From Anoplopoma fimbria (Eukaryota > Chordata > Actinopteri > Perciformes > Anoplopomatidae), in NCBI RefSeq assembly GCF_027596085.1, contig NC_072450.1, positions 8,264,903-8,328,902 on the forward strand: DNA of 64,000 bases, read 5' to 3'. Numbering within the stretch: the first letter of the stretch is position 1; every line of letters starts with the position of its first letter. Below are positions 41,241 through 53,680 of the stretch, piece by piece. Under the pieces are notes generated by a model. The model was given only the letters and a program-made list of their open reading frames with translations. It was not told where the DNA came from and did not search any database. The position numbers and the translations under genes were made by a program.

Positions 41241-41654
41241 TGTTCGCCATTTTGATTTTTTTGATTTATTTATTTTATTATTATTTTATTTTTTTTGTAG
41301 TGACATTCAATGCGTTTTCGACAATTTGTTCCAAACAAAAAAAATAAATAAAAAAAAGGCAATGATTTATATATTAGTGCGTTTTCATACTGCACGTTTT
41401 AAATCAGGGAAAAAAAAATGTTTTTAAAATCTGAAACAGGAAGATAAAACGCAAAAAAATAAAAACAAGTCTTGTTTCTATTCCAATAAAAAATAAGAGC
41501 TCATAGTATTTCGCTCAACACCTGACGTGACTGCTGCTTAATCTACAGCAGTGTCCTTTGAGTGACTTGAATTGATCGACCTATTTCTAACGAGACCTCA
41601 AGCATCTTACAAGCTTCCCTATCAGTACTAGGTAGGCTGCACCGCGTCAGAGTG

Positions 41655-41775
41655 TGTCAGCCAATCAAGTGTCGCTCGGCCCCACGTGGGTCCCCCCCTC
41701 CTTCTTCCTGCCTTCTAAGCCAATGGCGTCGCAGCTGTCTTCGTGCGCGGCTCCCGATTGGCTCACGGGTGGAAA
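41655..41775. promoter_or_regulatory. Second CCAAT/E-box module (distal)
   Basis: CCAAT at 41660-41664 and 41720-41724, ATTGG at 41757-41761, and the palindrome CCCACGTGGG at 41681-41690. Repeats the layout of the module 470 bp away. Could be a distal tle3 promoter or the start of a divergent transcript. Confidence 0.4.
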
Positions 41776-42420
41776 AGCTGTCAGTCGGGGAGGCAGGGTT
41801 GTCAATTAAACCCACGTTGGTTCCTCGGCGCTGACAAATGCCTGTGCTACTCTCCCTCCTGCCTGCGAATAGAGGCTGGAATGGCTGCTTAATTAGCTTC
41901 GAATGGCTTTTCCTTTCAGCTCAAACAATCTGTCACTACCATGTGGTAAAAAGAGCCTTGCATAAAACAAAAGCATGAAAAAAAAAAAAAAAAAAAAAAA
42001 GCCAGTAGGGGCTAAATATCAGTTTGATTCCCTCCCCATCATCACCACCACCACCATCCCCCTCTTCCATGAAAACATTTGCTGCAAAACAAAGCTTTTA
42101 CCTCACTCAAACATGGGCTCGTTTCACTCATCGATCCCTTATTTCCATTGAAAATTATTTTTAAAAAAGTGAAATATTTTGACATGCGTGTATTGACGTC
42201 AATGGGGGAAAGCAAACAGGAAATTTCCACTAAAGTCTGGGATGAATATGTTACAAAAATGTTGGATAATTTAGAATAAATGAATCAGATATTAGAAAAA
42301 AATTTGTATCTAGTTTACAGTATCTAACTTACGCAATGATACAAATGAAAAATGTATCTCAGTAGTTTAATAGAACGACTCTGGCCCTCGCTGTAAACCT
42401 GAGACCTCAACTGAATTTCT

Positions 42421-42650
42421 ATACATTACATTACATTACAGTCATTTAGCAGACGCTTTTATCCAAAGCGACTTACAATAAGTGTATTCAACATAGGTAT
42501 GAAGAGAACTACTAGTCACCAGAAGTCATAAGTGCATCTCCTTTCTTAAATAGCATCTAAAAGCATAAACCAGAGCAAAAGTATAGTGCAGAAGCAAACT
42601 ACTACGAAAACAATAAGTGCAACAAACTAATACGAATACAATAAGTGCAA
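42421..42650. repeat. Fish dispersed repeat (SINE-like)
   Basis: ACATTACA tandem followed by CATTTAGCAGACGCTTTTAT and CCAAAGCGACTTACAATAAG, a phrase found in enormous numbers in teleost genomes, then an AT-rich body with repeated AATAAGTGCAA words. Non-coding. Confidence 0.75.
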
Positions 42651-43224
42651 TATAATGTTATATTATGTGTAGAATGAAAAAGTGCCCAAAGCTTAGAAGT
42701 CCACCAAATTTTTAACATAACTGTGGCGAGCATACTGCGAGCTTAAGCTGTTGCTTGGCAACAAATGTATCCCTCCTGCAGATGCTCTGACATGAGTTGG
42801 GATAATAACTCATAAACTGAGGGCATGTCGGTAAGCTTTTCAAACAAAGCTTCCCTAATGCTCATTTATCTTAGTGGTCCTGGTTGTAATCACGGCCCTG
42901 TTAGCAGGAACCGGCCGTTAACTGTATGAGCGACAAACTTTTTACACTTCTCAAAATCCAAAACTTCCTGAGGGAACTTTGTTAGTTCTGTAAGCTGCAC
43001 GTGACGAACGCTGATCTGCAACGAACAATTGATTCCAACAAAGTCATTCATTTTATTTATTATAATATATTTATGTTCATTTATACTATTATATTTAAAA
43101 GGGACCATATATATAGTTCTATTTTATTTTTATTTATTTATTTTCATTTATTTTTATTTATTTTTATTTATTTATTTTTATTTATTTTTATTCTTATTTA
43201 TTGTATGATATTTTGTATTTATTA

Positions 43225-43305
43225 TCTTAATCTGTTTCTCTGTACTTGAGCTGCTGCAACACCCGAATTTCCCCCATGGGGATCAATAAAGGAATATCTA
43301 ATATA
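43225..43305 (+). repeat. Dispersed repeat 3' end fragment
   Basis: GAGCTGCTGCAACACCCGAA, TTTCCCCCATGGGGATCAAT, then AAAGG. This phrase is a common fish retroelement 3' end; preceded by T/A-rich simple sequence. Confidence 0.65.
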
Positions 43306-44129
43306 GTTTAAAACATAAATATCACCATTTTAATTTGTAATAGCTTTAAGATAATTAGTATCTGTATCTGTTTTATCTGTAGTCCCTTGAAAAGGTCACT
43401 TAATTTACATTTTCTTGAAGTGAAATACTAAAATGCATGACTTTGTAAAGTGACAACAAATAGACATTTGGGGAGAATTGTCCTTCCTTAAGAAACCCGA
43501 CTGTTTTAAAGATGGCCGCTAAACAGTACACAGTACATTAAAATGTGTTTCTGAAAACATTTGACGGGAGAAATACGCGATACAGTAACAGAATCTAGAT
43601 GCATAATCAGCTCGGCCTAGTTTGACAATTTGATTAGAATTCCTCGTTCATTGTTGGAGACTCCTCTGCTCTGTTTGTTGTTGTTTTTCTTGCGGCGCAG
43701 TGGAGTCTATATGGAGGCAGAATATCTGTCTCATGTCCTTCTGTCAGCATATAGTGACAGTTTGAGCAAATATGACACAAAGTTATTTAATATTAATGTT
43801 AGCAACGTTAGCTTTAACAGAGGTAAAGTGTAAGAAAGGCTTAAATATAAAGACTTGACAAATTAGGCTTTAATATAATGCAGCCTTGCCCAAAAAATGT
43901 GGCATTAAACAAGAAAGGTGGCACAAAAGTTCAATATCTAATCGGAGCTATAATATGGTGATATATTCCAATATTTAATATGCATAAAATATTTTAATAA
44001 AAAAGTATGAAAAGTTCATTATTGAGTTATGGAAGACATTCTTACTATCAACTCATCTTTCTGTAAAAAAAAAAAATATCGCCGGGTATAATTTCCTCTC
44101 TGCCTCTCCTTCGTCTGACCTTTGACCTT

Positions 44130-44173
44130 CAACACACACACACACACACACGCACGCACACACACACACACAC

Positions 44174-44228
<55 letters not shown>
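44130..44228. repeat. (AC)n with (CG) interruptions
   Basis: About 99 bp of AC repeat with three GC substitutions; the longest AC tract upstream of tle3. Confidence 0.95.
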
Positions 44229-44229
<1 letters not shown>

Positions 44230-44339
44230 CATGAGTCCTGGCTGCATGTGTGAGTAAAATGGACCAAGACAAGAACAGATACAAGTTCAGGCTCCATGAG
44301 CAATATTCTCCTCCAACGTTGTGTAGCCTCCGTTGTACA

Positions 44340-44570
44340 GACCAGGGCCTCGTCGCCCAATAAGCTTCTTAAGGCTAAGATGATCATAAACTCCATTTTA
44401 CGAACCCTCTTTAGCTTAAGGGGTGTTCCTGAAAAGCATGGTAAGTGAAGAGGCTCTTAGAAACAGTTGTAGATTAACAAGTGCCTCCTACTCACTCGAA
44501 GGAGCTTAAAGGCATCTTAAGAACCGCAGACTTGTAGGAGGAGCTAAAATGACGTGTTTTTATTTAAGTA
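44340..44570. repeat. Possible dispersed element with internal symmetry
   Basis: CTTCTTAAGGCTAAGATGAT and later AAAGGCATCTTAAGAACCGC contain related TCTTAAG words in opposing positions; GAGGAGCTAAAATG follows. May be a short non-autonomous DNA element. Weakly supported. Confidence 0.25.
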
Positions 44571-45348
44571 TTTATAGTTTATGTTAATTTTTAGGTCTTT
44601 ACCTTAATCATGAACACCAATGTTCAATTCATTTGCACAGTTTATTTGCCAGTATATGTTCTCATTCTCTTCCTCTTCCTCTTCTCACCTGGCTGAAAGG
44701 TTACTCTCTATTTCAAGTTCTGTATATTTTCTATTTATAGACACAGCGAGTCCAATGCAGAAATGAAGACAGAATGACATTTACGGTTCACAATAGATGT
44801 TGTCCTTATTTCAAAAAAGTTTAGGAACCATCTCGGTCTTGTTCTGGGTTTAATGAGTTGAAGCGTAACACCTTCCTCGAGCAGCAGCTAAATAAAAGTT
44901 TACTTTATGGAACGTTGTTTTCCAATTCCAGGTAAAAGTCATTTATTTTTTTGTTGCTTTGTGTTGGCTGTATTTTTTAATATATAACAAGATTTGCACA
45001 CTGTTAAATGTGCAAAGTCATGTTAAAGTGTATTCAGTATTCATTAAGTTAACATACGCGTGCGCTTACTCTCAAAATGTAAGATTGCTCGTAGAAAACA
45101 TTCATAATGCAAATCGTTTTTGGTTTCAGACGGTGGCAGCACAGTTTTTGTGTTTCCACTGCTAGCTTTGTTTCCTCCCACATCCCCATAACATGCTAGC
45201 CAGGTGTTATTAGAGATCAAAATACACAAAGGTATGAATGTGATTGCGACCCTTGAAATGATTACATGCCTATATGTACCTTATGTGAACTGAATCGTTT
45301 AAGGGTTTTTAAAAACAGAATAAATCACTTTTTTTTTTTTTTTTTTTT

Positions 45349-45435
45349 TGCCAGACTGAAGTACCCAAGAAGAGTGGCAATGCTACAAACCTCGTCCTCC
45401 ACCTTAAATATGGGATGTTGCCACGTTTAAAGAGG
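45349..45435 (+). pseudogene. BED zinc-finger transposase relic (hAT/ZBED type)
   Basis: One frame reads KKSGNATNLVLHLKYGMLPR, matching the NTTNLxxHLKxxHP signature of BED fingers found in hAT-type transposases. Only about 25 residues survive. The upstream side is a T run (45326-45349) and the frame soon closes, so it is a dead fragment. The family call rests on this motif alone. Confidence 0.5.
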
Positions 45436-46836
45436 GAGTAAATTACTAAGTGTTTTACGATCACTTGTAAGTCACTTGCCAAGGCACTATTTCAACCCGC
45501 TAATTATCGTGTCACCAGACACAAAAATGGCACTGAGATGGTTTTGGGAGATTTGTTTCACGTTTAGAAATGATGCACTTCTCCCAGTAGCTCTCACTGT
45601 TTTGTTCTTTCTACAGGTTCCACACCTTTTTATCTCGCTTTCCACATAGAAACACTGAAAACATGCACGTCTATCTTGTCATTTCAACATAAATAAATAA
45701 AAAAAAGTGTAGTAGGATATTCTCTAATGACATCAAACAAGCCACCACGCTTTACACACTGCTCAGTCAAGTAAAATCCACCCATCCAAAAATGGCCGAA
45801 GTCAAAATATAACTTGTCTAAACCAAGCCGAACCTGGCCACATTAGTCCATAAATAATTAGAGACCAGATCTGTCAGGGACCCACGAGCAGACAAACCAA
45901 GTCCAAAGAGATTTTGGGATAATGAAAACCAGAATGACACGAAACGACCCTCATGGAGAACAACACAGGAAGTGTGATTTGTCACCAGTTAACAAACAGC
46001 TGCGGGTTATTTTCCTCTAAATATCACAGTTAATTCTCTCCATCCGGTGATGTTGATGACAGAACACATGATCAGACAGTTTGCTCACTTTGATAAACTT
46101 TGGTATTTAAGATATTGTTCAGGCCCTGTGTCAGACCTCGTTGGGTCCGACCTGTGATGACCTCTACTCTCTAGTCTGATGTTGTATGTCCTCTCACTGC
46201 TTTTTTACGCCGTCCAAAATCAACTTTCAACATCGTGTTCCATTCATCTGATCTCAAGTGGGCCGGTACTGTTCATTTATGCGGCATCGCTGGTCAGTTG
46301 TGCTGATACTTGTCGGTTTGCTCTGCGCTGAGGATTCTGGGATTGGTATGTGTAGGTGCAGTGTGAGGATGTGGGTTATCTGGGAACCGGCAAACACAGC
46401 GGCGGTCTCCACTGGGCCCCGAGACTCTGATTCAAGAACCACATACAAACACACATTATCATACAGCTTCATCTCACACATTCAGGCCTGTGATTATGTC
46501 TCTCACACACAAACACACACTAAAACACACACACACACACACACAGATCCACTTTTCATCCCACTCAATAGAGAGTGGCCTGGATTAGGCAGCAACAAAG
46601 CAGGGCGCTTCACCTCTGGGATGGAGAGGGGGGGGGCAGTCCACCCATGTAGACCTCTGCACTGTTTATTTGCACTGGAAACCCAGACGCTGTGAATCTC
46701 CCACTCTGAGGCTCTGCACAAATATTGGAGCTATTTGCAGAGGTGGTTTTAATTCTTTGCAGAGCAACGATTGGCTCTTTTCACTCCCATCTCTACAAGG
46801 GCTCGGCCAATGGATTCCTTCAATTCCTCTTTCAGC

Positions 46837-46839
<3 letters not shown>

Positions 46840-46872
<33 letters not shown>
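46840..46872. repeat. (CA)n microsatellite
   Basis: About 16 CA units. Confidence 0.95.
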
Positions 46873-46877
<5 letters not shown>

Positions 46878-47389
46878 GACTCACATCAGGCCCCAAAACA
46901 AATATGCCTGATGTATATTTTCAATGACGTTAGTGGCCACCGAAGACTCAAATCCCATTTATTCTGCTTATGGGTATCGCATTCTCTGCTCAAACAGCTC
47001 TTCAGCACCAAAACCACAGCTTCTATAGCGGGCTGCTTCTTGTTCCTGCTTCTGCTGTATACAAGGATCTTGATACTTCCTGAGCAGAGAAACCGTGTTC
47101 CCTCGCCCATTGGAGGCCTGTAGTGTGAAAACAGGGAGGGGCTGTGCGGAGCAATAAAGCTGTTCTCAACATATTTCGGTGTGGTGTGTGAGAGCGTTAT
47201 AAATGAAGAGGGATACTGCAGACTGCGTCAAAGGCTTAACGTTGATCAGCGCTTTTTTTCTTTTTGTGTAAGTAGTCTCACCTTTTGCGAAGTTGTTTGA
47301 TTATCAGCATCCATCAGATTAATTACTTACATCCATTCAGCTGTCCGCTCTTTCGGGCCATCCCAGTCATTTTTTCTTTTTTTTTTTCA

Positions 47390-47750
47390 CTTGGAGGAGC
47401 GCAAAATGGGGCCTAATTCCACCGCGGTCCGGTTGGTGGGATGGTGGCGGTGGCAGCAGCATCGTGAAGCGCCCACTGCCTGGGGATTATTGACGTGCTT
47501 TCACAGGCGGGCTCAGGCCATGAAAGGAGACATTCCTCGCCACAATGGACCCAGTGTGTGTCGCGGGGGCTGCAGACATGAATAGGGCCCTGAAGTGTAT
47601 CACTGTGACTCGTCGGCCTGTAATCAATGCAAACAAGATGAAAGGGGCTTTATCAAAAGAGACAAACAGACATGAGCAGTGTCCGAACAAAAAAAAGGTG
47701 AAGGCCCCTTTTTTGGCTGAAGTCCATGTGTTTGTTTGTCCTGACAGCTG
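47390..47750. promoter_or_regulatory. Candidate conserved non-coding element, upstream 1
   Basis: Non-repetitive, GC-moderate block with GGCCTGTAATCAATGCAAAC, GGGGCTTTATCAAAAGAGAC (TCF/LEF-like) and CACTGCCTGGGGATTATTGA. About 7.7 kb upstream of the tle3 ATG. Enhancer-like by composition only. Confidence 0.4.
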
Positions 47751-48580
47751 GTATACAGTGTTTGTGTGCGTGTGTGTGCGTGTGTGTGTTTTTCATAGGT
47801 TTACACACGTGTCTGGAGAAGAAATGTTGGCGCTGAACCCAAGCAGTCTTTTCTCTGACATTATCATCCATTTCATCATGACTACAGAAAGTAGCATTGT
47901 CAAAGCAAGTGGGCTGTTTAACGGTAATCCAGCAGGAAACAGGAGTACAAAATATTCTCCAAATTGTATTTTTGTTTTTCGTTGATGGGAGTAAGCTGAG
48001 TTACGTAGACCTGAATTTCAAATTCAGTGAGCATGTTGAGGAATTTCTGTTTTTTCATATCCTATCTGCTGTAATCCCTCCTTGAGAGAGGGCTCGATCC
48101 TCTGCAAAGAAAAACCTGTGACGAGTAAGCTTTTTAAACACACAGCTGTCTATCGGGGCAATTCGTTAAGGCACTAAAGGTAAACAGGAGAGAAAGAGTG
48201 AGAAAAGACAGGAGGCTCCTCTAAATGCCTTGACAAATTTCTCTTTTGTTCCTGTCTTTTAAGAAGCTTGGAGATGTTAACGCTCGGTGCTGAAAGTCTG
48301 CCTGATTCCAGCTTGTACATTAGATTTATTATTACACATATTCTATGTGAAAGTAACGATCTACAACTGGTGTTTACGAAAAGAGGATCAAATAATCACA
48401 TCATTTGAGTTGTTTGATTTGTAATTGTAAAACCAGCTTACATGTGAATGCAGGTTAGTTTTGGTGTTGTTGTATTCTATGGACCTATCGCCCTTGAACA
48501 TAATATTACCACTCATGCATTATGAGTATTCGTTGTACACGAAGCGTCAATTTGGAGTTCACAGTTGTTGATACCGTTTT

Positions 48581-48900
48581 TTTTTTGTTTTTTTTTACAG
48601 CCTGCTCTGCGGAGCATTAATGAATTAAGAACGGCTCTGCCTCCGGTGCCGTCTGTGATTAATGAGCTCATTTAGTCAGCGCTCATTGTGACCGGGTCTA
48701 CAGGCCGGCCCGCCGTAACGCTCTTTAGCGGCTCGGTGTTATTTTTTGTGATTACCATCCAAGTGGCTGCTGTAGGAAGCGGGTCAACACTGTGACCTTA
48801 TCCTGTCCTTCAGCTGGAGAGTGAAAGGGAACCTGGTGATGATGGCGACGCCCACTTTGCGTTTATCAAGTGAATGATTACACATCTACTATTACTGCCA
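48581..48900. promoter_or_regulatory. Candidate conserved non-coding element, upstream 2
   Basis: After a T-rich run: GCGGAGCATTAATGAATTAA, GTGATTAATGAGCTCATTTA, GTCAGCGCTCATTGTGACC and TTTTTTGTGATTACCATCC. High density of paired homeodomain cores. Confidence 0.45.
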
Positions 48901-49899
48901 TCAGGGAAAAACACGTACCTGCTATAGCAACCCTGTCTCCGAAAATAACATAACAATATATATACATATGGAAAATGTTCTGTGGTAAACCAGAACACAA
49001 TCTTAGCATTATTTAAATCTCCATAGATATACAGTTGCAGTGGTCACTATAAATACAAATATGTTAATATCACTGCCGGATGTTAATTAACAACATTTCA
49101 TCATTATCTTGATAGAAAACGTAATAAGTCCGACTTTACATCTCGTTCGAAATTATTCATACATATTATATAAACGGGTACGGAGACGTTGGGTTTAGTG
49201 CACTATAGAGCTTATATTTTATAGCTCTTCATATGATCATATTGTGACCAAATTCTTTTTATTGAGACTTTGTGGTTTTGTGTAAATCTGACTACAATCT
49301 TTTACAGTTTGATAATCAGTTTTCTTGGAAACTGGTTATTTAATCTGTTAAATAACCAGTTTTTGGCATTACTGTACTGACACTTTTTTGTTATGCGGCA
49401 GACATTTAGAACAATACTGATAAATCTGAAGTAAGATTATATCAGATAATGTTTTGGTCTGGCTGTAACACTTTTATTACTGTTGGGTGTTTTTAAGCAT
49501 GTGCTTAAATTTCAAATCTCTGGAGGCATTTTTTCTTTTGTTTTGGGCATCCTTTGTTTGTTAGTCATTTTGTACAATATACACAGACTCTTAAAACTGG
49601 CTGGAGTCGTGTAATTCATCACAACACCAAAACATGATAGATGTCATGGGTCATATCTCATAAAGTGTCAGTTTTGGTTTCAATATTGTGAATCTGTTAT
49701 TTTCTGGTTCACATGGTGGATGGGAAGTCTAAAGATCTTCAAAACCATAAGAATGATAAACATAGAGCTGTTGCAGTGGCGGCCGCTCTGTGAATTGTAA
49801 ATTGTTCATTATTGGCGGGTTTTGCGCTCAACGGAGTACCTTCTTGTCCCAACGTACCATTTCTATTAGTAACAAGAAGGAAAAGGGTCTACAAGTATG

Positions 49900-50420
49900 T
49901 GAGACTAGCCTGACATCTTGGTGACATTTCAAATGTCTTCTCTATGTAATGATCTTTTCACTCGGCGGGCAACCAGAATCCATTATGGACCAGAGCAAAA
50001 TATGGTTTCCAAGGGAACAAGGCCCTACACGCAGTGCCTCAGGACTCTGGGCAAGATGGGATTTTGCACTCATAAATACTTCAGAGGGAATTGTGTAGCA
50101 TTTACGTATGCTTATTGAGAGTATGCAGTGGTGTGCGTGGCCTTGTGAGCTGTTTTTTTCGTGCATGTGGACGCACTCAGCCTTGCGAGATAAATGGAAT
50201 GAGGTAAATCACCTGGGAGATTGCAGCCAGGCCATCGATTTCATGGGTCATCAGATAACACCGGGGCTTGCTGAGCACATGCCCTTCAGCACGATGCGAA
50301 GGCAATCATTTAGCCAGATCGATAGCTCTAATTACCCTGCTCCACCCACCGCAATAAATTCAGAACCTATCATATTGTTTTCAAGGAACTGGAATGGGGA
50401 AGTACATTATCACTGATGAT
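49900..50420. promoter_or_regulatory. Candidate conserved non-coding element, upstream 3
   Basis: Long non-repetitive block: AATCCATTATGGACCAGAGC, GCACTCATAAATACTTCAGA, GGAATGAGGTAAATCACCTG, GCCATCGATTTCATGGGTCA and GATAGCTCTAATTACCCTGC. Open on both strands in places, but without splice-flanked coding features. Confidence 0.45.
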
Positions 50421-50724
50421 ATTGCACCAAAGTTACAGGGTTAATGACTGAATTCTTATTAAAATATACATTTTATGCCAATTTCCCAGGTTCATACTTA
50501 TATTTGGGGTTTCTACTAAAACATGTTCACATGCTTTCATGTACAAAAAACTACATTTTTCTCGTACTGTGTGACTGAATATACCTGCATTCCCCCTCCG
50601 TCTGAAACACTTGGGTTTAGCATTTTCCAACGGAATAGCATTGCTAGGCAACAGCTTGGGTCCATGTTTACTTCCTGTTAGCTGAGGTCTTACACATGCA
50701 CTACAACTGGAAATAAACTTGGCA

Positions 50725-50900
50725 GTGGTGGATAGAGTAGCCGGAAAATGTACTCAATTAAAAGTACTGTTACTTTGCAAAAAAAGTACAAAAATAGAAG
50801 TAGACGTAGTCATCAAAAAAACTACTTGAGTAAGAGTAAAAAGGTATTTACTAAAAAAATTACTTGACTGGCGAGTAACTCCACAAATAAGAAAAAAACA
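50725..50900 (+). repeat. Fish dispersed repeat (AGTACTGTTACT family)
   Basis: GTGGTGGATAGAGTAGCC, AATTAAAAGTACTGTTACTT, TACTTGAGTAAGAGTAAAAA and GGCGAGTAACTCC: a well-known abundant fish repeat, probably a non-autonomous DNA element. Confidence 0.7.
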
Positions 50901-53249
50901 ACAAAAAACAACAACATTTAAAACCTTGAAGTGGGTTATATATTGTAGAATCCTGACTGCTTGTTTAAAGGCACTAAATGAGGTGTGCCTTGAATTCATA
51001 GTATTTATCTATCAGGTGGACCTGCTTTATAATTAAAAAAAGACATGAAAATCTCATTATTTACACTATGGAGCCTTAAAAGTATCGATTATTTTGCATC
51101 AGATTTAGACTGAATGGTAATTTCATCATATCATACAGTCAACATTAACTTCATGTTAGCTGTTTTCTGTCAGGAGAAGGTTTGATTTCGTCTGGTTTTG
51201 ATTCCAATTGTATTCAACATGGCACCAGCTAGCGTACTGTCAGCATAACATAACATTTCAGAATACCAAGTAGGTATAGAAATGTTTGTTCGATACTGAA
51301 AATTCTAATTCTTTTAACCAGATCGACACCTTACAAAGTGTCTTTATAAAGGGAAAATAAGAGATAAGGATGACCAGAAGATTAACACAAAGCAAAGTAA
51401 GAGTCATCGTCATGTATCAGCCAGCCATCTTTAATCCTGCTCACTTGGTTGATTCTTCTAACATTATAAAGGGAATCCCAGGCCTTTGAGTCACCAAGGT
51501 CAAAACACGAGACGTGTGAGATGATTCATAAGAGCTGAGAATCTGTCACTGCTTTGTATGTTTGTTAACCTGAGAATGGGAGCTTACAGTTAATTAAGGA
51601 AGAACCACAGGGTGTGTCCGAACTCATGTTAATCGAAACAAATTGAGGTTCTAAAGAAGTTGCGTGGGTCACGACTTATAAACACACCGCTCACAAAAAC
51701 ATGCAGACTCTCAGATGCTTACTTGTTTTTTTTGTTTTCTGAGAGACAGAATTTCAATAAAAATCCGTTCACACGCTACAAAAAAAGAATATATGTGACA
51801 GAGTTACACCTTTGCTCGCTGGTCTAGTTAGATTTCCTCTCAGCGCTACTTCTGCTTGACGTGTCATTAACTCACACTCACACAGCCAAGCAGCATCTCG
51901 TGTTAATATCTTCAAGCCGTCCACTTAAGAGCAATGCTGTTGTGGGTGTCGTGCCCTCCCTCCGTCCGTCCCTCACCTCCAGCATGCTGAGTGCTGCCAT
52001 CCTGATATCAGGTTTCTCCACACTCAGAGCTCTGCAGTGGTCCACTTATCACCGAGGCGGGCACGCTGCCCACTAACCATCACTTTGTGTCTTTCACTCT
52101 CCTGTCAGACGGAGGAAACAGCCCTCTCATATCATATATACAATTTTTTTCCCCTTTAAGCTTAACATTCCCTATAAGTGGATTCATGATCTGAAAAATG
52201 ACAGTTATTTGAGATGCATAAAGAGATTATTATTATTAAAATAAATTGAATATATAGAAATAAACAAAAAGCTTGTCAGACTAAATCTTTATGAATCACA
52301 AAATGTTAAATGTTTAACCTATTGGCACAGTTAAATATGTCTAGAAACACAGGGAACAGCTATGGTGTGGACTGCTGCAGGCTTCTTGTTCCACGGGATG
52401 GGTCTAATTCCTGGTGTTTGAGACTGTGTTCTTGGACTTTGCATGCTTTTATTAGATGCTGATGCTTCATGCGAAGTTACCAACAATTGGTCCAGTGTCA
52501 GACTTGCCACACCATTGACATGTAGTAAAATCTTTTTGTGGCTGTTGATCTTTGTGTGTCGATACAAAGGTTTATTTAGAGTGAGCCCCTCATCTCTCTC
52601 ATCTATTCCACTCAGGCAACCTCGCTGTGACTAATTTGGGAAGGGGGGCAGAAATAACTGAATCCCTTTGATGTGATTGGTTGTTACTACGTTGTCAAGC
52701 AATGTAACTGCTAACTGTGACAAAAGAGTGTGTATTTGCAGGCGCTTGCATGCGTATGTTTGTGTTTATTTGTGGGACCTTTGCAAAGCCAGCCACTCAA
52801 AGGTTTCGTCACTCGTCATGTCTGGAAAGACACTAATATCAATTAGGGATGTCAACGAGTAACCATAACATTTCTGACCGGTTAGACATGTCAGTCTATA
52901 GGTTGATTTAACATGTGCGCCTCCTTTTTCGGAATCCATCGTAACCAGTAAAGCTGTTCAGACAGGGGCGCTGGTGTGTGTGTGCGAGACAGCTGTGTCG
53001 CCCTCAGAGTGAATTAAAGAGCAGGCTAGAAAACCGGCAAATAAGTATTGAAAAGGTTTCAATTCATAATGAATGCGTCATGTGATCGACTCTCCTGATC
53101 TGCGTTTAAAGGGTTTCGTTCAAATCATCAGCTGATAACGACCTGCGGCTGATCGACCAGAGCGGCAACAAACTTCAGCAAAGCCAACAGAAAAGAAACG
53201 TTAACAACAAGAACATCTAAATTAGATAGAGCGTTTCGAAAGGTTTATA

Positions 53250-53250
<1 letters not shown>

Positions 53251-53312
<62 letters not shown>
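53251..53312. repeat. (GT)n microsatellite
   Basis: About 31 GT units. Confidence 0.95.
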
Positions 53313-53313
<1 letters not shown>

Positions 53314-53339
53314 GTTCATCACAGGTCTATCAAATTGTG

Positions 53340-53680
53340 CTGGCAGGCCAATAGCAATGCAGGCAGATATCCAAACACATCCAAACATGCCCGGCAGCCG
53401 GCCTCAGGGCCAGTGTAGCCGTTCAGCCCATAACAGTGACTGATTAAAATACCAGTGGCGAGAACTGAACCCAAAGCAGTTGTTGACAAGGGATATTAAG
53501 CGAAGTGGGGAGTCTAGCCGAGGGGATTTGATGATGCCACCAGGGAAACATGTGCTGGCCCACACAGGAGCTCTCTTTAACACCACAGCATCCAAACAGC
53601 TGATAACTTTATCCGAGAAACCGGAGCAGGGTTACACTGCTTCACCCCCCCCGCCCTGCAAGAGGGGAAATAATGAGGAA
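53340..53680. promoter_or_regulatory. Candidate conserved non-coding element, upstream 4
   Basis: GCCAATAGCAATGCAGGCAG, GTGACTGATTAAAATACCAG, GGGATTTGATGATGCCACC and CAAACAGCTGATAACTTTAT. Clean, balanced sequence between a GT tract and pyrimidine-rich DNA. Confidence 0.35.

Larger units (their letters stand above)
41776..48580. other. Upstream intergenic region, proximal part
   Basis: No gene recognised. Contains dispersed repeats (42421-42650, 43225-43305, perhaps 44340-44570), a BED-finger transposase relic (45349-45435), an AT-rich (TTTAT)n stretch (43110-43200), AC tracts (44130-44228, 46520-46546, 46840-46872) and a candidate regulatory block at 47390-47750. The open frame at 46258-46695 ends in repeat-derived codons and is not convincing. 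Confidence 0.6.

Noticed and set aside
46258..46695. 145-codon plus-strand frame with a signal-peptide-like start
   Set aside because: The later part is translated AC repeat (HTHTHT) and there is no recognisable domain; the hydrophobic start is likely chance.
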